Below, one piece after another: positions 16,299 through 24,910 of a DNA stretch of 64,000 nucleotides. This DNA is from Kordiimonadaceae bacterium (GTDB lineage: Bacteria > Pseudomonadota > Alphaproteobacteria > Sphingomonadales > Emcibacteraceae): positions 62,001-126,000 of the forward strand of contig JACKKT010000001.1 in the NCBI GenBank assembly GCA_024236295.1. Direction: 5' to 3'. The notes under the pieces were generated by a model. That model had not been told where the DNA came from. It saw only the letters and a list, made by a program, of their open reading frames with translations, and ran no database searches. Position 1 is the stretch's first letter. The number at the start of each line of letters is the position of its first letter. Position numbers and translations under genes: made by a program.

Positions 16299-18191
16299 AT
16301 GATCAAACATCCTAAATCCTCTTCCGAGCCATTTGGGGCTGTCTTAGGTTACGGGAAGGGCAACGTTCCTGTTTTTTCATCGGATTATGAGACTGTCAAT
16401 AAAGAAGAAATGCCGGACCGCCGGTCCTTCAAAAGCTATGTTGATGGTGTGTTTATGGGCTATAAATGGCAGTGCGTGGAGCTGGCCCGGCGCTGGATGT
16501 ATATCAACCATGGCTATGTTTTTGACGATATTTCGATGGCCTATGATATTTTTAATCTTCGAGAGGTTAAAAAAATTTCAGACGGTACAACATTGCCGCT
16601 TTATTCCTTTCGAAACGGATCAAAAAGACTGCCCGAACCCGGGGCGCTCATGATCTGGAACGAAGGGGGCGAGTTTGAAATCACCGGCCATGTTGCCGTT
16701 GTAACGGAGGTAACGGCAAACGCGATCAGGATTATTGAGCAGAATGTCGATCATGTCCGCTGGACAGATGAAACGTCATGGTCGCGGGAACTTCCCATGA
16801 AAATTGACCCTGAAGGCAGGGTTTTTGTCAGCTGTACTTTTGATGAGGGCAGTATTCTCGGCTGGGTTATGCAGACAAATGATCCCACCTATGCGGAAGT
16901 CATTGAAGATCCTGACCCGGCAATTTTTAATCTGGTCTCAAAGCAGGCAGAAAAACAACCGGATGAATGGTTGGATATCAGTGAGCCGGATCAGGCCGCA
17001 TTTGTGCACTATATGCATGGACATAGAATGGCAACGTCAGACGAAGACAGGGAACGTTATTTTCTGATAGGGGAAACAGCCCGTAAGGAAGTCAAGCGGG
17101 CGACCAACGAACTTAATGCCATGTTTATGCGAGCAACGGATTATGTGCTGGAACATGAGGATATACTGGCAAAATTTAATCTGCCCGCCGCACTTATCCC
17201 GCGCATTCAGCAAAGCTGGCAGAACCGGAAAACACATAATATTACCGGACGGTTTGATTTTGCACTATCGGAAAAAGGGCTCAAAGTTTACGAATATAAT
17301 GCCGATTCCGCATCATGTTACATGGAATGCGGTCTGGTTCAGGGCAAATGGGCCGAAGCCTCAAATGTTACGGAAGGGCGTGATGCAGGTGGCAGGCTGA
17401 CCCAGTCCCTGATTGACGCGTGGGAAAAAAGCCATGTTGATGGGGTGCTCCATATCATGCAGGATGATGATCTGGAAGAAAATTACCACGCCCTTTATAT
17501 GAAAAGGGCAATTGAGGGGGCCGGGATCAAATGCAAGATCATCAAGGGTCTGAATGGCCTCCGCTGGGATGATGAGGGCAATGTTGTTGATCCGGATGGG
17601 GAGCGGATACTGTGGGTCTGGAAGACATGGGCGTGGGAAACGGCACTCGATCAGCTCCGCGATGAAGCAATTGATGAGGAAGAATTTCTTTTAAACCATA
17701 AGCGAAATGAAATATTTACCCATCAGCCACGATTGGTCGATGTCCTTTTAAGGCCGGACGTGATGGTGTTTGAGCCTCTCTGGACCTTGATTCCAAGCAA
17801 CAAAGCCATATTGCCTGTTTTATGGATGCTGTTTCCTGATCATCCTTATCTGCTTGAATCACATTTCGAACTAACGGAAAGCTTGTCGAGTGCAGGGTAT
17901 GTTATAAAGCCGATTGTCGGCAGGTGCGGAAATAACATATCCCTGATTGACAAAAGCGATAGGGTTTTAGCGGAAACTGGCGGAAAATTTGAAGCCCAGG
18001 ATCAGATATACCAGAAGCTGTTCAAATTACCGGATATCGACGGACTTCGGGTTCAGGTCTGTTCATTCTCGGTCGATGGCTATGATTCCGGGGTTTGTGT
18101 CCGTTGTGATCATTCCTTAATCATTCGCTCGGAAAGTGATCTTCTGGCCCTCAGAATTGTGCCTGATGATTATATTCTTAATCAAAAATAG
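16299..18191 (+). CDS. gss: Bifunctional glutathionylspermidine synthetase/amidase
   Basis: A 630-residue protein colinear with E. coli Gss. The N-terminal CHAP amidase domain has KWQCVE with the catalytic cysteine at residue 59, the same number as in E. coli, and a His in TGHVAVVTE. The C-terminal ATP-grasp-like synthetase domain contains GRFDFALSEKGLKVYEYNAD, FEPLWTLIPSNKAILP and KPIVGRCGNNI. It conjugates glutathione to spermidine and can reverse the reaction. I choose the ATG at 16299 because it gives the E. coli-like N-terminus; an in-frame TTG is at 16284. It is monocistronic here. Confidence 0.95.
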   Translation: MIKHPKSSSEPFGAVLGYGKGNVPVFSSDYETVNKEEMPDRRSFKSYVDGVFMGYKWQCVELARRWMYINHGYVFDDISMAYDIFNLREVKKISDGTTLPLYSFRNGSKRLPEPGALMIWNEGGEFEITGHVAVVTEVTANAIRIIEQNVDHVRWTDETSWSRELPMKIDPEGRVFVSCTFDEGSILGWVMQTNDPTYAEVIEDPDPAIFNLVSKQAEKQPDEWLDISEPDQAAFVHYMHGHRMATSDEDRERYFLIGETARKEVKRATNELNAMFMRATDYVLEHEDILAKFNLPAALIPRIQQSWQNRKTHNITGRFDFALSEKGLKVYEYNADSASCYMECGLVQGKWAEASNVTEGRDAGGRLTQSLIDAWEKSHVDGVLHIMQDDDLEENYHALYMKRAIEGAGIKCKIIKGLNGLRWDDEGNVVDPDGERILWVWKTWAWETALDQLRDEAIDEEEFLLNHKRNEIFTHQPRLVDVLLRPDVMVFEPLWTLIPSNKAILPVLWMLFPDHPYLLESHFELTESLSSAGYVIKPIVGRCGNNISLIDKSDRVLAETGGKFEAQDQIYQKLFKLPDIDGLRVQVCSFSVDGYDSGVCVRCDHSLIIRSESDLLALRIVPDDYILNQK

Positions 18192-18472
18192 ATTTAGTTG
18201 AATTCAAGATATGTATTAATCGCAAATGTCGGCTTTGGCTTATATTTAGCTACTCAGCGTTGGGGGTTATCGCTCATTTTCCAAGATTTTCTCCATTTCT
18301 TTAATCAAAAGTATATAAGCCCTTCCAATCCGTTAAAAAATACAATAAAACTATTACGCATCATTTAATTGAAGTACTGATTTTAACTGGTCATTGATTG
18401 CCAACGGGGGTAATTGATACCCAAACAGGAAAACCAAACCCCAAAATGGGCAACTAAACAAACGAGGAAATA
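18192..18472. other. Gene-free stretch upstream of the small lipoprotein gene
   Basis: About 280 AT-rich bases. On the minus strand a 20-codon open stretch ending in a stop (AYILLIKEMEKILENER) could be the decayed C-terminus of a lost gene, but nothing supports it further. No terminator or promoter is clear enough to call. Confidence 0.4.
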
Positions 18473-18694
18473 ATGAACACTTTTAAACTTTTACTGATCT
18501 CACTTTTCGTAACTGCACTTACCGCTTGTGGTGGTGATGACAATGGTTCTGCATCTGCGACAGCTGAAAGCGCGTCTTCAACAGCAAACAGCTCAATGGC
18601 GGGCATGGATGCGGAAGCAAAAGCAAAAGCTGAAGAAGCACGCAAACTGGCTGAAAAACTGGCCGCTGAGCGTGACGCTATGGAAAATCAATAA
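18473..18694 (+). CDS. Small Ala/Glu/Lys-rich lipoprotein
   Basis: A 73-residue lipoprotein with lipobox LTAC and Cys19 followed by GGDD, an acidic +2 region. The mature part is a Ser/Ala linker and then a highly charged helix (DAEAKAKAEEARKLAEKLAA), probably a coiled coil. It is Lpp-like in scale, but I see no C-terminal lysine that would allow peptidoglycan attachment. ACGAGGAAATA precedes the ATG. It is followed by a strong rho-independent terminator, so it is a stand-alone transcript, perhaps abundant. Confidence 0.75.
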   Translation: MNTFKLLLISLFVTALTACGGDDNGSASATAESASSTANSSMAGMDAEAKAKAEEARKLAEKLAAERDAMENQ

Positions 18695-18724
18695 GCGGTA
18701 AATAATACGCTTTAAGGTTTCAAG

Positions 18725-18760
18725 CGCCCGTTATGGACTATTCCATGACGGGCGTTTATT
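18725..18760 (+). terminator. Rho-independent terminator of the small lipoprotein gene
   Basis: A 13-bp stem (CGCCCGTTATGGA paired with TCCATGACGGGCG, one G-T pair) with a 4-base loop is followed by TTTATTTTTT. It lies 31 bases after the stop codon. Confidence 0.9.
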
Positions 18761-19277
18761 TTTTCTGCCAAAGCTGGATTAAATTCCCTTCCGGGTCTTT
18801 TAGGATAAAAAACCGGCTATTGGTTAAATCATCGGTGATTATTTCGGTAACGGTTTCGATATTCCGGCTTTTTATTTCCTTAAATAAATCATCAATATTG
18901 GAAATTGTAAAACCGGCCTTAAAAAGCCCATGCAGTTTGAAGGATGCGTTTTCATCGTCTCGCGCTTTTGCCTGGTTATGCTTAAGCAGTTCAATCATTA
19001 ATCCGGGCCTGTGCATCAGGCGGATAGTAACGCTGCCGTCCGGCACATCAATCCTGTTTATGGTGGTCAGGTTAAAAAGTCCTGTGTACCAGGTTTCCAT
19101 TTTTTCGATGTCCTTGACAGAAAGGGCAAAAAATGTTTCCCCCTGATCGGAAAGGGTCGCTCCGCTTTGCTCCTGGTTTTGCGCCTTAACGGGGATGGTA
19201 ATAAAGGCCATGTTCATCAGGCCAATAAAGGCAAAAACGATTAAAGGCGTTTTTGCCAATGCAGGTAAATAATTCAA
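18756..19277 (-). CDS. Exported VOC-fold (glyoxalase-like) protein
   Basis: A 173-residue protein with an N-terminal signal segment ending near VKAQ, followed by one vicinal-oxygen-chelate module (FFALSVKDIEKMETWYTGLF and LKDPEGNLIQLWQ). Glu and His metal-ligand positions cannot be assigned with confidence. I place the start at TTG 19277 with GGGG eight bases upstream; the longer frame overlaps the cytochrome gene. It lies 31 bases after the sulfite dehydrogenase cytochrome gene on the same strand, so it may be the third gene of that operon. Confidence 0.65.
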   Translation of the reverse strand: MNYLPALAKTPLIVFAFIGLMNMAFITIPVKAQNQEQSGATLSDQGETFFALSVKDIEKMETWYTGLFNLTTINRIDVPDGSVTIRLMHRPGLMIELLKHNQAKARDDENASFKLHGLFKAGFTISNIDDLFKEIKSRNIETVTEIITDDLTNSRFFILKDPEGNLIQLWQKK

Positions 19278-19308
19278 TAGATCGCCCCTTTCACGGCCGG
19301 AACAGGAT

Positions 19309-19881
19309 TCATTTAAATCTGGTTTTGTATTTTTCCGGAATATCCGGATAGGCGTTAATAAAACCATCCCGGTTTGGCATTTTGACCTTGGGCAGGGTGT
19401 CTTTATTAATCACCTGATTTTCATCGATCACGCCATTTTCATAAAGCAGATAAGCGGTCAGCGAATAATATTCGCTGTTGGAAAGTGACATGGGCGCGAC
19501 CAGCGGCATGGCGCGGCGGATATAATCAAACACTGTCGTCGGATAAGGCCAGTAGCTGCCAATGGTCTGTTGCAGGTTTGTTTTGCCGCTTTTGTCCTTA
19601 ATACCGAATAATTTGCCGATCTGGTTTTTGGTCGGGTCATCTTCGCCGGGCAGGTTATGACACATGTTGCAGTTGACTTCAAAAAGCTCTTTGCCTTTGT
19701 CAGCGGTTCCTTCCCCATCAGGCAGGAATTCACCATCCGGAAAAATGGACCAGAAGCTTTTATCTATATCCGCCTGGCTCGCGGGCACGCCAAAATGGGG
19801 CTGCTGCGCCATTGCCGGTTGCATGGTCATGAGCAGGGCGGTAAAAAGGAGTGATTTAGGGAGTGTTTTAGGCATAGACAT
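19309..19881 (-). CDS. Cytochrome c subunit of sulfite dehydrogenase (SoxD/SorB-like)
   Basis: A 190-residue periplasmic protein with a signal peptide ending AMAQ. One class I haem site is present (C71-N-M-C74-H75), with a Met ligand in the AMPLVAPMSL segment. Its ATG overlaps the end of the molybdoprotein gene by 14 bases, with GGGGAG upstream. It accepts electrons from the Mo-subunit encoded just upstream. It is shorter than typical two-haem-domain SoxD, so SorB-like is equally apt. Confidence 0.85.
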   Translation of the reverse strand: MSMPKTLPKSLLFTALLMTMQPAMAQQPHFGVPASQADIDKSFWSIFPDGEFLPDGEGTADKGKELFEVNCNMCHNLPGEDDPTKNQIGKLFGIKDKSGKTNLQQTIGSYWPYPTTVFDYIRRAMPLVAPMSLSNSEYYSLTAYLLYENGVIDENQVINKDTLPKVKMPNRDGFINAYPDIPEKYKTRFK

Positions 19882-21175
19882 TTTTTATCTCCCCGTTGCT
19901 GGCAATACCCCAGCTTTGAATAGCGTGGAAATGATATGTCGGTTTTCTGCCGCGGGCGGTGATCAGCTGGTTTCTGGTTGGCTGGATACGGCCGAATTCA
20001 TCATAGGCGCGACTTTGCAGAATGGCGGGGCCACCGTCCCATTGCCACGGAATGCGAAAGCGGGTCAGCATTTTGGGGAGTATAGGATCCTGAAGCATTG
20101 CATCACCCCATGTTTTTCCACCGTCGGCGGAAACCTCAACCCGTGAAATTCTGCCTTTTCCGGACCAGGCAAGACCGCTAACCTCATATATGCCTTTCTG
20201 CTTCAGGCTCATGGCGTTGGATGGTCTGGTGATGATCGATTTAACATCCTGTTCCAGTGTGAATTGCAGTGACATATTATCGGGCATCATGTCAGTATAT
20301 TTGACCGTTTCCTGTATCGACATCACGGGCCGGTCGGTGACATATATGGAACGGAGCCATTTGACGGAAGTGTTTCCTTCAAACCCCGGGTTAAACAGCC
20401 GCATGGGATAGCCCTGGGATGGTCTGATCCGCTCGCCATTTTGGCGGATGGCGATCATGGTGTCGTCAAGGGCTTTATCAATCGGGATGCTACGGGTCAT
20501 CATGCCATTGTCTGCCCCTTCGGCAATAATCCATTTGGCGTCTTTTGAAACACCGCATTCATCCAGCAGGGTGGAGAGGAGTACCCCCGTCCATTCTGCC
20601 CCTGAAAGCAGGCCGTGAATTGCCTGTAACGACTCAGTTGTTGGTGTCTCGCTCCAGAGGGTGCCGCTGTTGCCGCTACATTCCAGAAAAAACTGGCGGG
20701 CTACTGTCGGGTAATTTTCAAGGGCGTTGATATCGAACTTTAGCGGGTTTTTCACCATACCGTGAATGACCAGAAAATGCTGATCCGGGTCAATATCGGG
20801 GATACCCTGATGGGTGCGTTCAAAATGAAGCCCGTTTGGCGTTATGGTGCCGAGCATATGATCAAGTGGGGTTCGTGCCGTATATTTTGTCAGCCTTAAA
20901 TTATAAAATTCATCGGTCATTGGGGTAAGGCGCCGCTTTACCAGTTCTTCCTCGAAACGGGACCGACTGCCGTAAAGCTCCGCGCTGCTGCCCGGGATTA
21001 GAGTCCAGTCATCCTGTCCTTCACCGACCGCTTCCTGACCATAGGCGGCGCGGACTGTGGCAAGGGCCGCGGTGGTGGCAATAGCCGAATTTAAAAAGAG
21101 CCGACGATTGAGCAGGCCGCCTTTGGCGACATGATCCACAGCATCAATCGCGATTGATTTTCCTTTTTTGTCCAT
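19868..21175 (-). CDS. soxC: Sulfite dehydrogenase molybdopterin subunit (SoxC-like)
   Basis: A 435-residue sulfite-oxidase-family protein. A twin-arginine signal (RR at 24-25) is followed by a hydrophobic run ending near AAYG. The molybdenum-ligating Cys166 sits in FFLECSGNSG, and RLFNPGFEGNTSVKWLRSI belongs to the Mo-binding domain. A C-terminal dimerisation domain is present (GLAWSGKGRISRVEVSADGG). It oxidises sulfite in the periplasm and passes electrons to the adjacent cytochrome. I choose the ATG at 21175, nine bases after AGGGG; the upstream TTG is too close to it. No other sox genes are in the window. Confidence 0.9.
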   Translation of the reverse strand: MDKKGKSIAIDAVDHVAKGGLLNRRLFLNSAIATTAALATVRAAYGQEAVGEGQDDWTLIPGSSAELYGSRSRFEEELVKRRLTPMTDEFYNLRLTKYTARTPLDHMLGTITPNGLHFERTHQGIPDIDPDQHFLVIHGMVKNPLKFDINALENYPTVARQFFLECSGNSGTLWSETPTTESLQAIHGLLSGAEWTGVLLSTLLDECGVSKDAKWIIAEGADNGMMTRSIPIDKALDDTMIAIRQNGERIRPSQGYPMRLFNPGFEGNTSVKWLRSIYVTDRPVMSIQETVKYTDMMPDNMSLQFTLEQDVKSIITRPSNAMSLKQKGIYEVSGLAWSGKGRISRVEVSADGGKTWGDAMLQDPILPKMLTRFRIPWQWDGGPAILQSRAYDEFGRIQPTRNQLITARGRKPTYHFHAIQSWGIASNGEIKNVYA

Positions 21176-21298
21176 AATCAAGCTCCCCTTTAAAGCTTTC
21201 CTGATGATTATTTTTATATTTTTTATGGTTTAGGCAAAGAGCTTAGCTTAATTAAATGATCCGGTCAAAAGATCAATTTCGCACCGTTAGTTTTGGTT

Positions 21299-23788
21299 TT
21301 ATTCATATCTCAGTGCGTGTATCGGGTTTGCCCGGGCAACTCTCAAAACATGAAACATGACAGTGGACCAGGCAATTATCAGTGATAAAGCGCTGGCCAT
21401 AATAAAATAGCCGCTTCCAAGCTCAATTCTGTAGGCAAAGCCATCGAGCCAGTCCCGCATAAAATACCAAGCCGCTGGCCAGGCGATGATATTAGCCAAC
21501 AGGGCCGGTCGCGTGAACTGCCAGATAAGAAGCATGACAACATCACGTACCCGGGCGCCGAAAACTTTTCGGATACCGATTTCCTTTGTGCGCTTTTCAG
21601 TGCTAAAGCGCGACAGGCCGAATAGGCCGACAGTTGCGATCAGTGTTGCGAGTAGGGTAAAGAACATTACAACTGTACCGCCACGGATATCATCTCCATA
21701 GGCATCGTTGATTATATCTTCCAGCATGGATCTGCTGATCGGTACATTTGGTACAATCTCTTTCCATGTTTGATCAATAGCGGACAGAGTGCCCCTTATG
21801 TCAGTCCCATCCAGCCTTAAGGTCATTGCTCCAAGCCGGCCCGGTTCATAATAGATGATGTATGATCCGGCTTTTTCATATATGGAATTAAAATTAAAGT
21901 CAGGAATGACACCAACAATTGTAAAATTAACGGGGCGGGTTCCAACCGGCGCCTGAAATGACTTGCCAATGGCAAGTTCTGCAGCGCCCAGTCCCAGTTT
22001 ATCCAAAGCAGCCATATTCAGTATAACATTGGCTGATGGTATGCTGTCAGAAGCACCTTCCTCAGGAATTTTCAGTATATCATCCCCGCGGTTCCATTCG
22101 AGCAGTCTGCCGGCGAGCGGTGTGATTTCATATGTATTGAAAAAGTCCGGATCAACAGGAAGTTCAGAAATGGGGATTGGTTCGCTTCCTGCCTGATTAG
22201 AAAATGTGACCCGGGTATTGTCTTCAAACAGATCGGATGGAACCGCTGCACTTCTGCCTATACTTTTAACGCCGGGCAATTTCAAAAGTTCCGCTTTTAA
22301 TGTATCCCCGAACTCGGCATATCTGTTGCTTCCAATATTTCGCAACACAACCATATTCTTTTTTGTGAATCCCAAATCCATACCAGTTGCAAAATTGGTT
22401 TGGGCAAATAATATTGATGTACAAATTATTAGCCCGATTGATATGGAAAATTGTGAAATAACAAGAAAATTTCTAAGTCGGCTGGTTGCTGTTCTGCTTG
22501 CGGCTGAATTGGATAGTATTCTTGCCGGTTTGAAATTTGATAAATAAAGGGCCGGATATAATCCGGCGATGATGCCAATTATAAGCCCGGCAATGAGTAG
22601 CCATAAACCAACATCAACATTATTTTCAAAAGCTAACGTTAAATCCTTTTCTATCAACTGATTGTAGAAAGGTAAAAGGATTTCGATAAGAGCACAGGCG
22701 GCAAGAAGAGCGATAAAAGTGAGTGCTACGGATTCAATTAAAAATTGGGTTATTATCTGTATTCTGGTTGCCCCCAATATTTTTCTTATGGAAACTTCGC
22801 GAGCTCTTTTGCTTGCACTCGCTGTTGACAGATTGACGTAGTTGATAATGGCAATGACGAGGATGAGAATTGCGATTGCCGCCATTGTGATAACAAGTTG
22901 GCCATCACCCGGGCCTTTAGAGTGGCCTGTCCAGTCAGAAATTTGTCCCTGTCGAGGCGACCAGAGATATATATCCTTAAAGGGTACCAAATGCAGGGTG
23001 ATCGCTTCACTGCGTCGATTATCAAGTGCTGACAGGAAACCGGTCAGTACGGCCCGCCGATTAATCATGTCAGGTAATCGCCTGGTAATGTCATTCAGAT
23101 TTGTATCCGGGGCAAACTTAAGATAAGTAAAAACATTTGCCCCTTTCCATTGTTCCATGATCTGCGGGTAATTGGTAAATATCACATTATCAAGGCGAGT
23201 GATCATATCAAAATCTAGGTGAGTATTATTGGGGAGATTTTTCATTATGCCGGTAATACGCATAAGCTCGCCATTTGAACGTACTAAAGTCTGACCGATG
23301 GCAGGCCCGTCGCCAAAATATTTTTGCTTAATATCTTCACTGATCACGACATCATTAATAGATGCCAGAGCCGTTTGCGGATTTCCCTTGATCAACAGGT
23401 CCGAAAAAACAGAAAATATCCCGGGATCAGCATAAACAATTGGCTCATCAATAGTGGTGCCGTTATGGACGATTCCCGTGCCGCCACTGAAAAACATTCT
23501 TGTACCTGCTTCAATTTTAGAAAATTCCTCGCTCATTGTTGGGAGTACGGGGCCAGGTGACATCGCATAATCCATCGGATTCCTCCCAATAGGGGAGAAG
23601 GTGGTCTCGACCCTTACAATCTTATCTGCGTTTGAAACCCACTTATCAAAACTTAATTCATCGAATACAAATAATAATATTAATATGCTGGCGGTAAATC
23701 CGACAGTTAAGCTTAAAATATTTATGAGTACAAATAATCTGTTTCTAAATAATCCTCTGTAAATGGATGCAAAATAAATTTTAAACAT
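21299..23788 (-). CDS. FtsX/MacB-type ABC permease, fused double module
   Basis: An 829-residue paralogue of the permease at 795-3224 with the same double layout: an N-terminal helix, a periplasmic domain, a helix bundle with REVSIRKILGA, a second periplasmic domain and a C-terminal bundle with KEIGIRKVFGA. It ends in NPIHALRYE, a C-terminal signature shared by the set. No ATPase is encoded alongside. Its transcription is predicted to come from the sigma-54 promoter at 23836-23850. Confidence 0.9.
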   Translation of the reverse strand: MFKIYFASIYRGLFRNRLFVLINILSLTVGFTASILILLFVFDELSFDKWVSNADKIVRVETTFSPIGRNPMDYAMSPGPVLPTMSEEFSKIEAGTRMFFSGGTGIVHNGTTIDEPIVYADPGIFSVFSDLLIKGNPQTALASINDVVISEDIKQKYFGDGPAIGQTLVRSNGELMRITGIMKNLPNNTHLDFDMITRLDNVIFTNYPQIMEQWKGANVFTYLKFAPDTNLNDITRRLPDMINRRAVLTGFLSALDNRRSEAITLHLVPFKDIYLWSPRQGQISDWTGHSKGPGDGQLVITMAAIAILILVIAIINYVNLSTASASKRAREVSIRKILGATRIQIITQFLIESVALTFIALLAACALIEILLPFYNQLIEKDLTLAFENNVDVGLWLLIAGLIIGIIAGLYPALYLSNFKPARILSNSAASRTATSRLRNFLVISQFSISIGLIICTSILFAQTNFATGMDLGFTKKNMVVLRNIGSNRYAEFGDTLKAELLKLPGVKSIGRSAAVPSDLFEDNTRVTFSNQAGSEPIPISELPVDPDFFNTYEITPLAGRLLEWNRGDDILKIPEEGASDSIPSANVILNMAALDKLGLGAAELAIGKSFQAPVGTRPVNFTIVGVIPDFNFNSIYEKAGSYIIYYEPGRLGAMTLRLDGTDIRGTLSAIDQTWKEIVPNVPISRSMLEDIINDAYGDDIRGGTVVMFFTLLATLIATVGLFGLSRFSTEKRTKEIGIRKVFGARVRDVVMLLIWQFTRPALLANIIAWPAAWYFMRDWLDGFAYRIELGSGYFIMASALSLIIAWSTVMFHVLRVARANPIHALRYE

Positions 23789-23835
23789 GATGCTCCCCTA
23801 TATTTATTTTCTGTAATTTCCTGCCATATGAGGAA

Positions 23836-23850
23836 GCAATTTATGTGCCA
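23836..23850 (-). promoter_or_regulatory. Sigma-54 (-24/-12) promoter
   Basis: On the minus strand TGGCAC-A-N4-TTGC is an exact match to the consensus, with correct spacing. It lies 48 bases upstream of the permease ATG at 23788, and an enhancer site sits at 23913-23948. Confidence 0.88.
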
Positions 23851-23912
23851 TTTTTCTGGCCCTTTATTTTCAAGTAATTAGGGAAAATTACGCAAAAATT
23901 TTAGGGTATAAA

Positions 23913-23948
23913 TGTTCATTTTTGGACAGTATTGTTCGATATTGAACA
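23913..23948. promoter_or_regulatory. Double-dyad enhancer site (predicted sigma-54 activator binding)
   Basis: TGTTCATTTTTGGACA and TGTTCGATATTGAACA are separated by 4 bp, the same layout and spacer length as at 634-669. It is centred about 82 bp upstream of the -24 element on the minus strand. Confidence 0.75.
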
Positions 23949-24094
23949 GTTTGAGTTTTATTACTCCGGTTTATTTTTTGGATATTTTATATTAAGGCGG
24001 ATGGTTAGGATTATTCATTTTTAAATGATTTTCCTTGCCAGAGAAGTGAATTACTGTAGGATGACTAATTATTAATTAATTAGGAGTTAATAAG

Positions 24095-24901
24095 ATGCGG
24101 CCATATTCCGGGATAAATAAATTGCTTTATTTTATCGGGATTTTTCTTCTGACGGCCTGTACGGGCGAAGGGAATTCTGATGATGCAGGGGATAAAGTGT
24201 TTAGCTATGACCGGTTTATGGAAAAGCATATGGCAGCGATGGGGGGAAGACAGGCAATTGAATCGGTGAAAACGGTTGATATCGAGCTTGAAATTTCGGA
24301 GCCGGACACATCGGCTATAAAGCAGGTGGCAGGTAAGGCGGTACGGGCCCATTACCGCGCCAGCAGGATGGGAAAAATGCGTATTGATGTTTATGTTGAC
24401 GGAGAACGTGTATTTACGGAGGCATTATTATCGCCCGATGTTGGCTGGGAACTTAACGGCGGTGAGAGGACGGCTAAAACATCAAGTGAAGCGGGAAGAA
24501 AGGCTTTATTGAATGGTATCTATTCAAATCTTTATGGCCTTCATGAGCTTGCCACCGTGGGTTACAGGCTGGAATTTCAGGGATTGCAGCAATTAATGGG
24601 GAAAACATATTATGCCATGGACGTAACCAGCCCGAACGGCAAGGCTGAAAGGCAGTTTTTTGACCCTAAAACCTATCTTAAAGCCGCCAGTATGGATGAA
24701 AGCGCGCTTCATGTTGATGTTGACCCGACCAAGACGGTTAATGTATCAATGAGCAGCGATTACAGGTCTGTTGACGGGCTGATGCGGTCATTTTCAGGTG
24801 AAGTGATTGATATGGGTCAGAATAAAGTGATCCAGAATACTAAAATTTTAAAAATTGAATTTAATAAAGAGCTGGATGAGAACCAGTTCTTAAGGCCATA
24901 A
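24095..24901 (+). CDS. Lipoprotein of unknown function, LolA/LolB-like beta fold possible
   Basis: A 268-residue lipoprotein with lipobox LTAC followed by TGEGN. The body begins with an AAMGGRQAIESVKTV segment, common at the start of outer-membrane lipoprotein-sorting-like or DUF4292-like domains. It continues with strand-rich repeats and a KTYLKAASMDE segment near the C-terminus. TTAGGAG precedes the ATG. It lies 9 bases upstream of the ornithine-cyclodeaminase-family gene and is probably cotranscribed. I cannot assign a specific role. Confidence 0.6.
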   Translation: MRPYSGINKLLYFIGIFLLTACTGEGNSDDAGDKVFSYDRFMEKHMAAMGGRQAIESVKTVDIELEISEPDTSAIKQVAGKAVRAHYRASRMGKMRIDVYVDGERVFTEALLSPDVGWELNGGERTAKTSSEAGRKALLNGIYSNLYGLHELATVGYRLEFQGLQQLMGKTYYAMDVTSPNGKAERQFFDPKTYLKAASMDESALHVDVDPTKTVNVSMSSDYRSVDGLMRSFSGEVIDMGQNKVIQNTKILKIEFNKELDENQFLRP

Positions 24902-24910
24902 GGAATTTTT

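Noticed and set aside
18236..18250. TGGCTTATATTTAGC as a sigma-54 promoter before the small lipoprotein gene
   Set aside because: The GG-GC spacing is right, but the -24 and -12 boxes lack the conserved CA and TT, there is no enhancer dyad nearby, and the gene start is more than 200 bases away.
18280..18345. Minus-strand open stretch ending ILENER as a gene remnant
   Set aside because: About 20 codons, with a stop just upstream and no recognisable family; chance is the simpler explanation.
19278..19367. N-terminal extension of the VOC-fold protein
   Set aside because: The extension is hydrophilic, overlaps the cytochrome gene and precedes a normal signal segment; TTG 19277 with GGGG upstream fits better.
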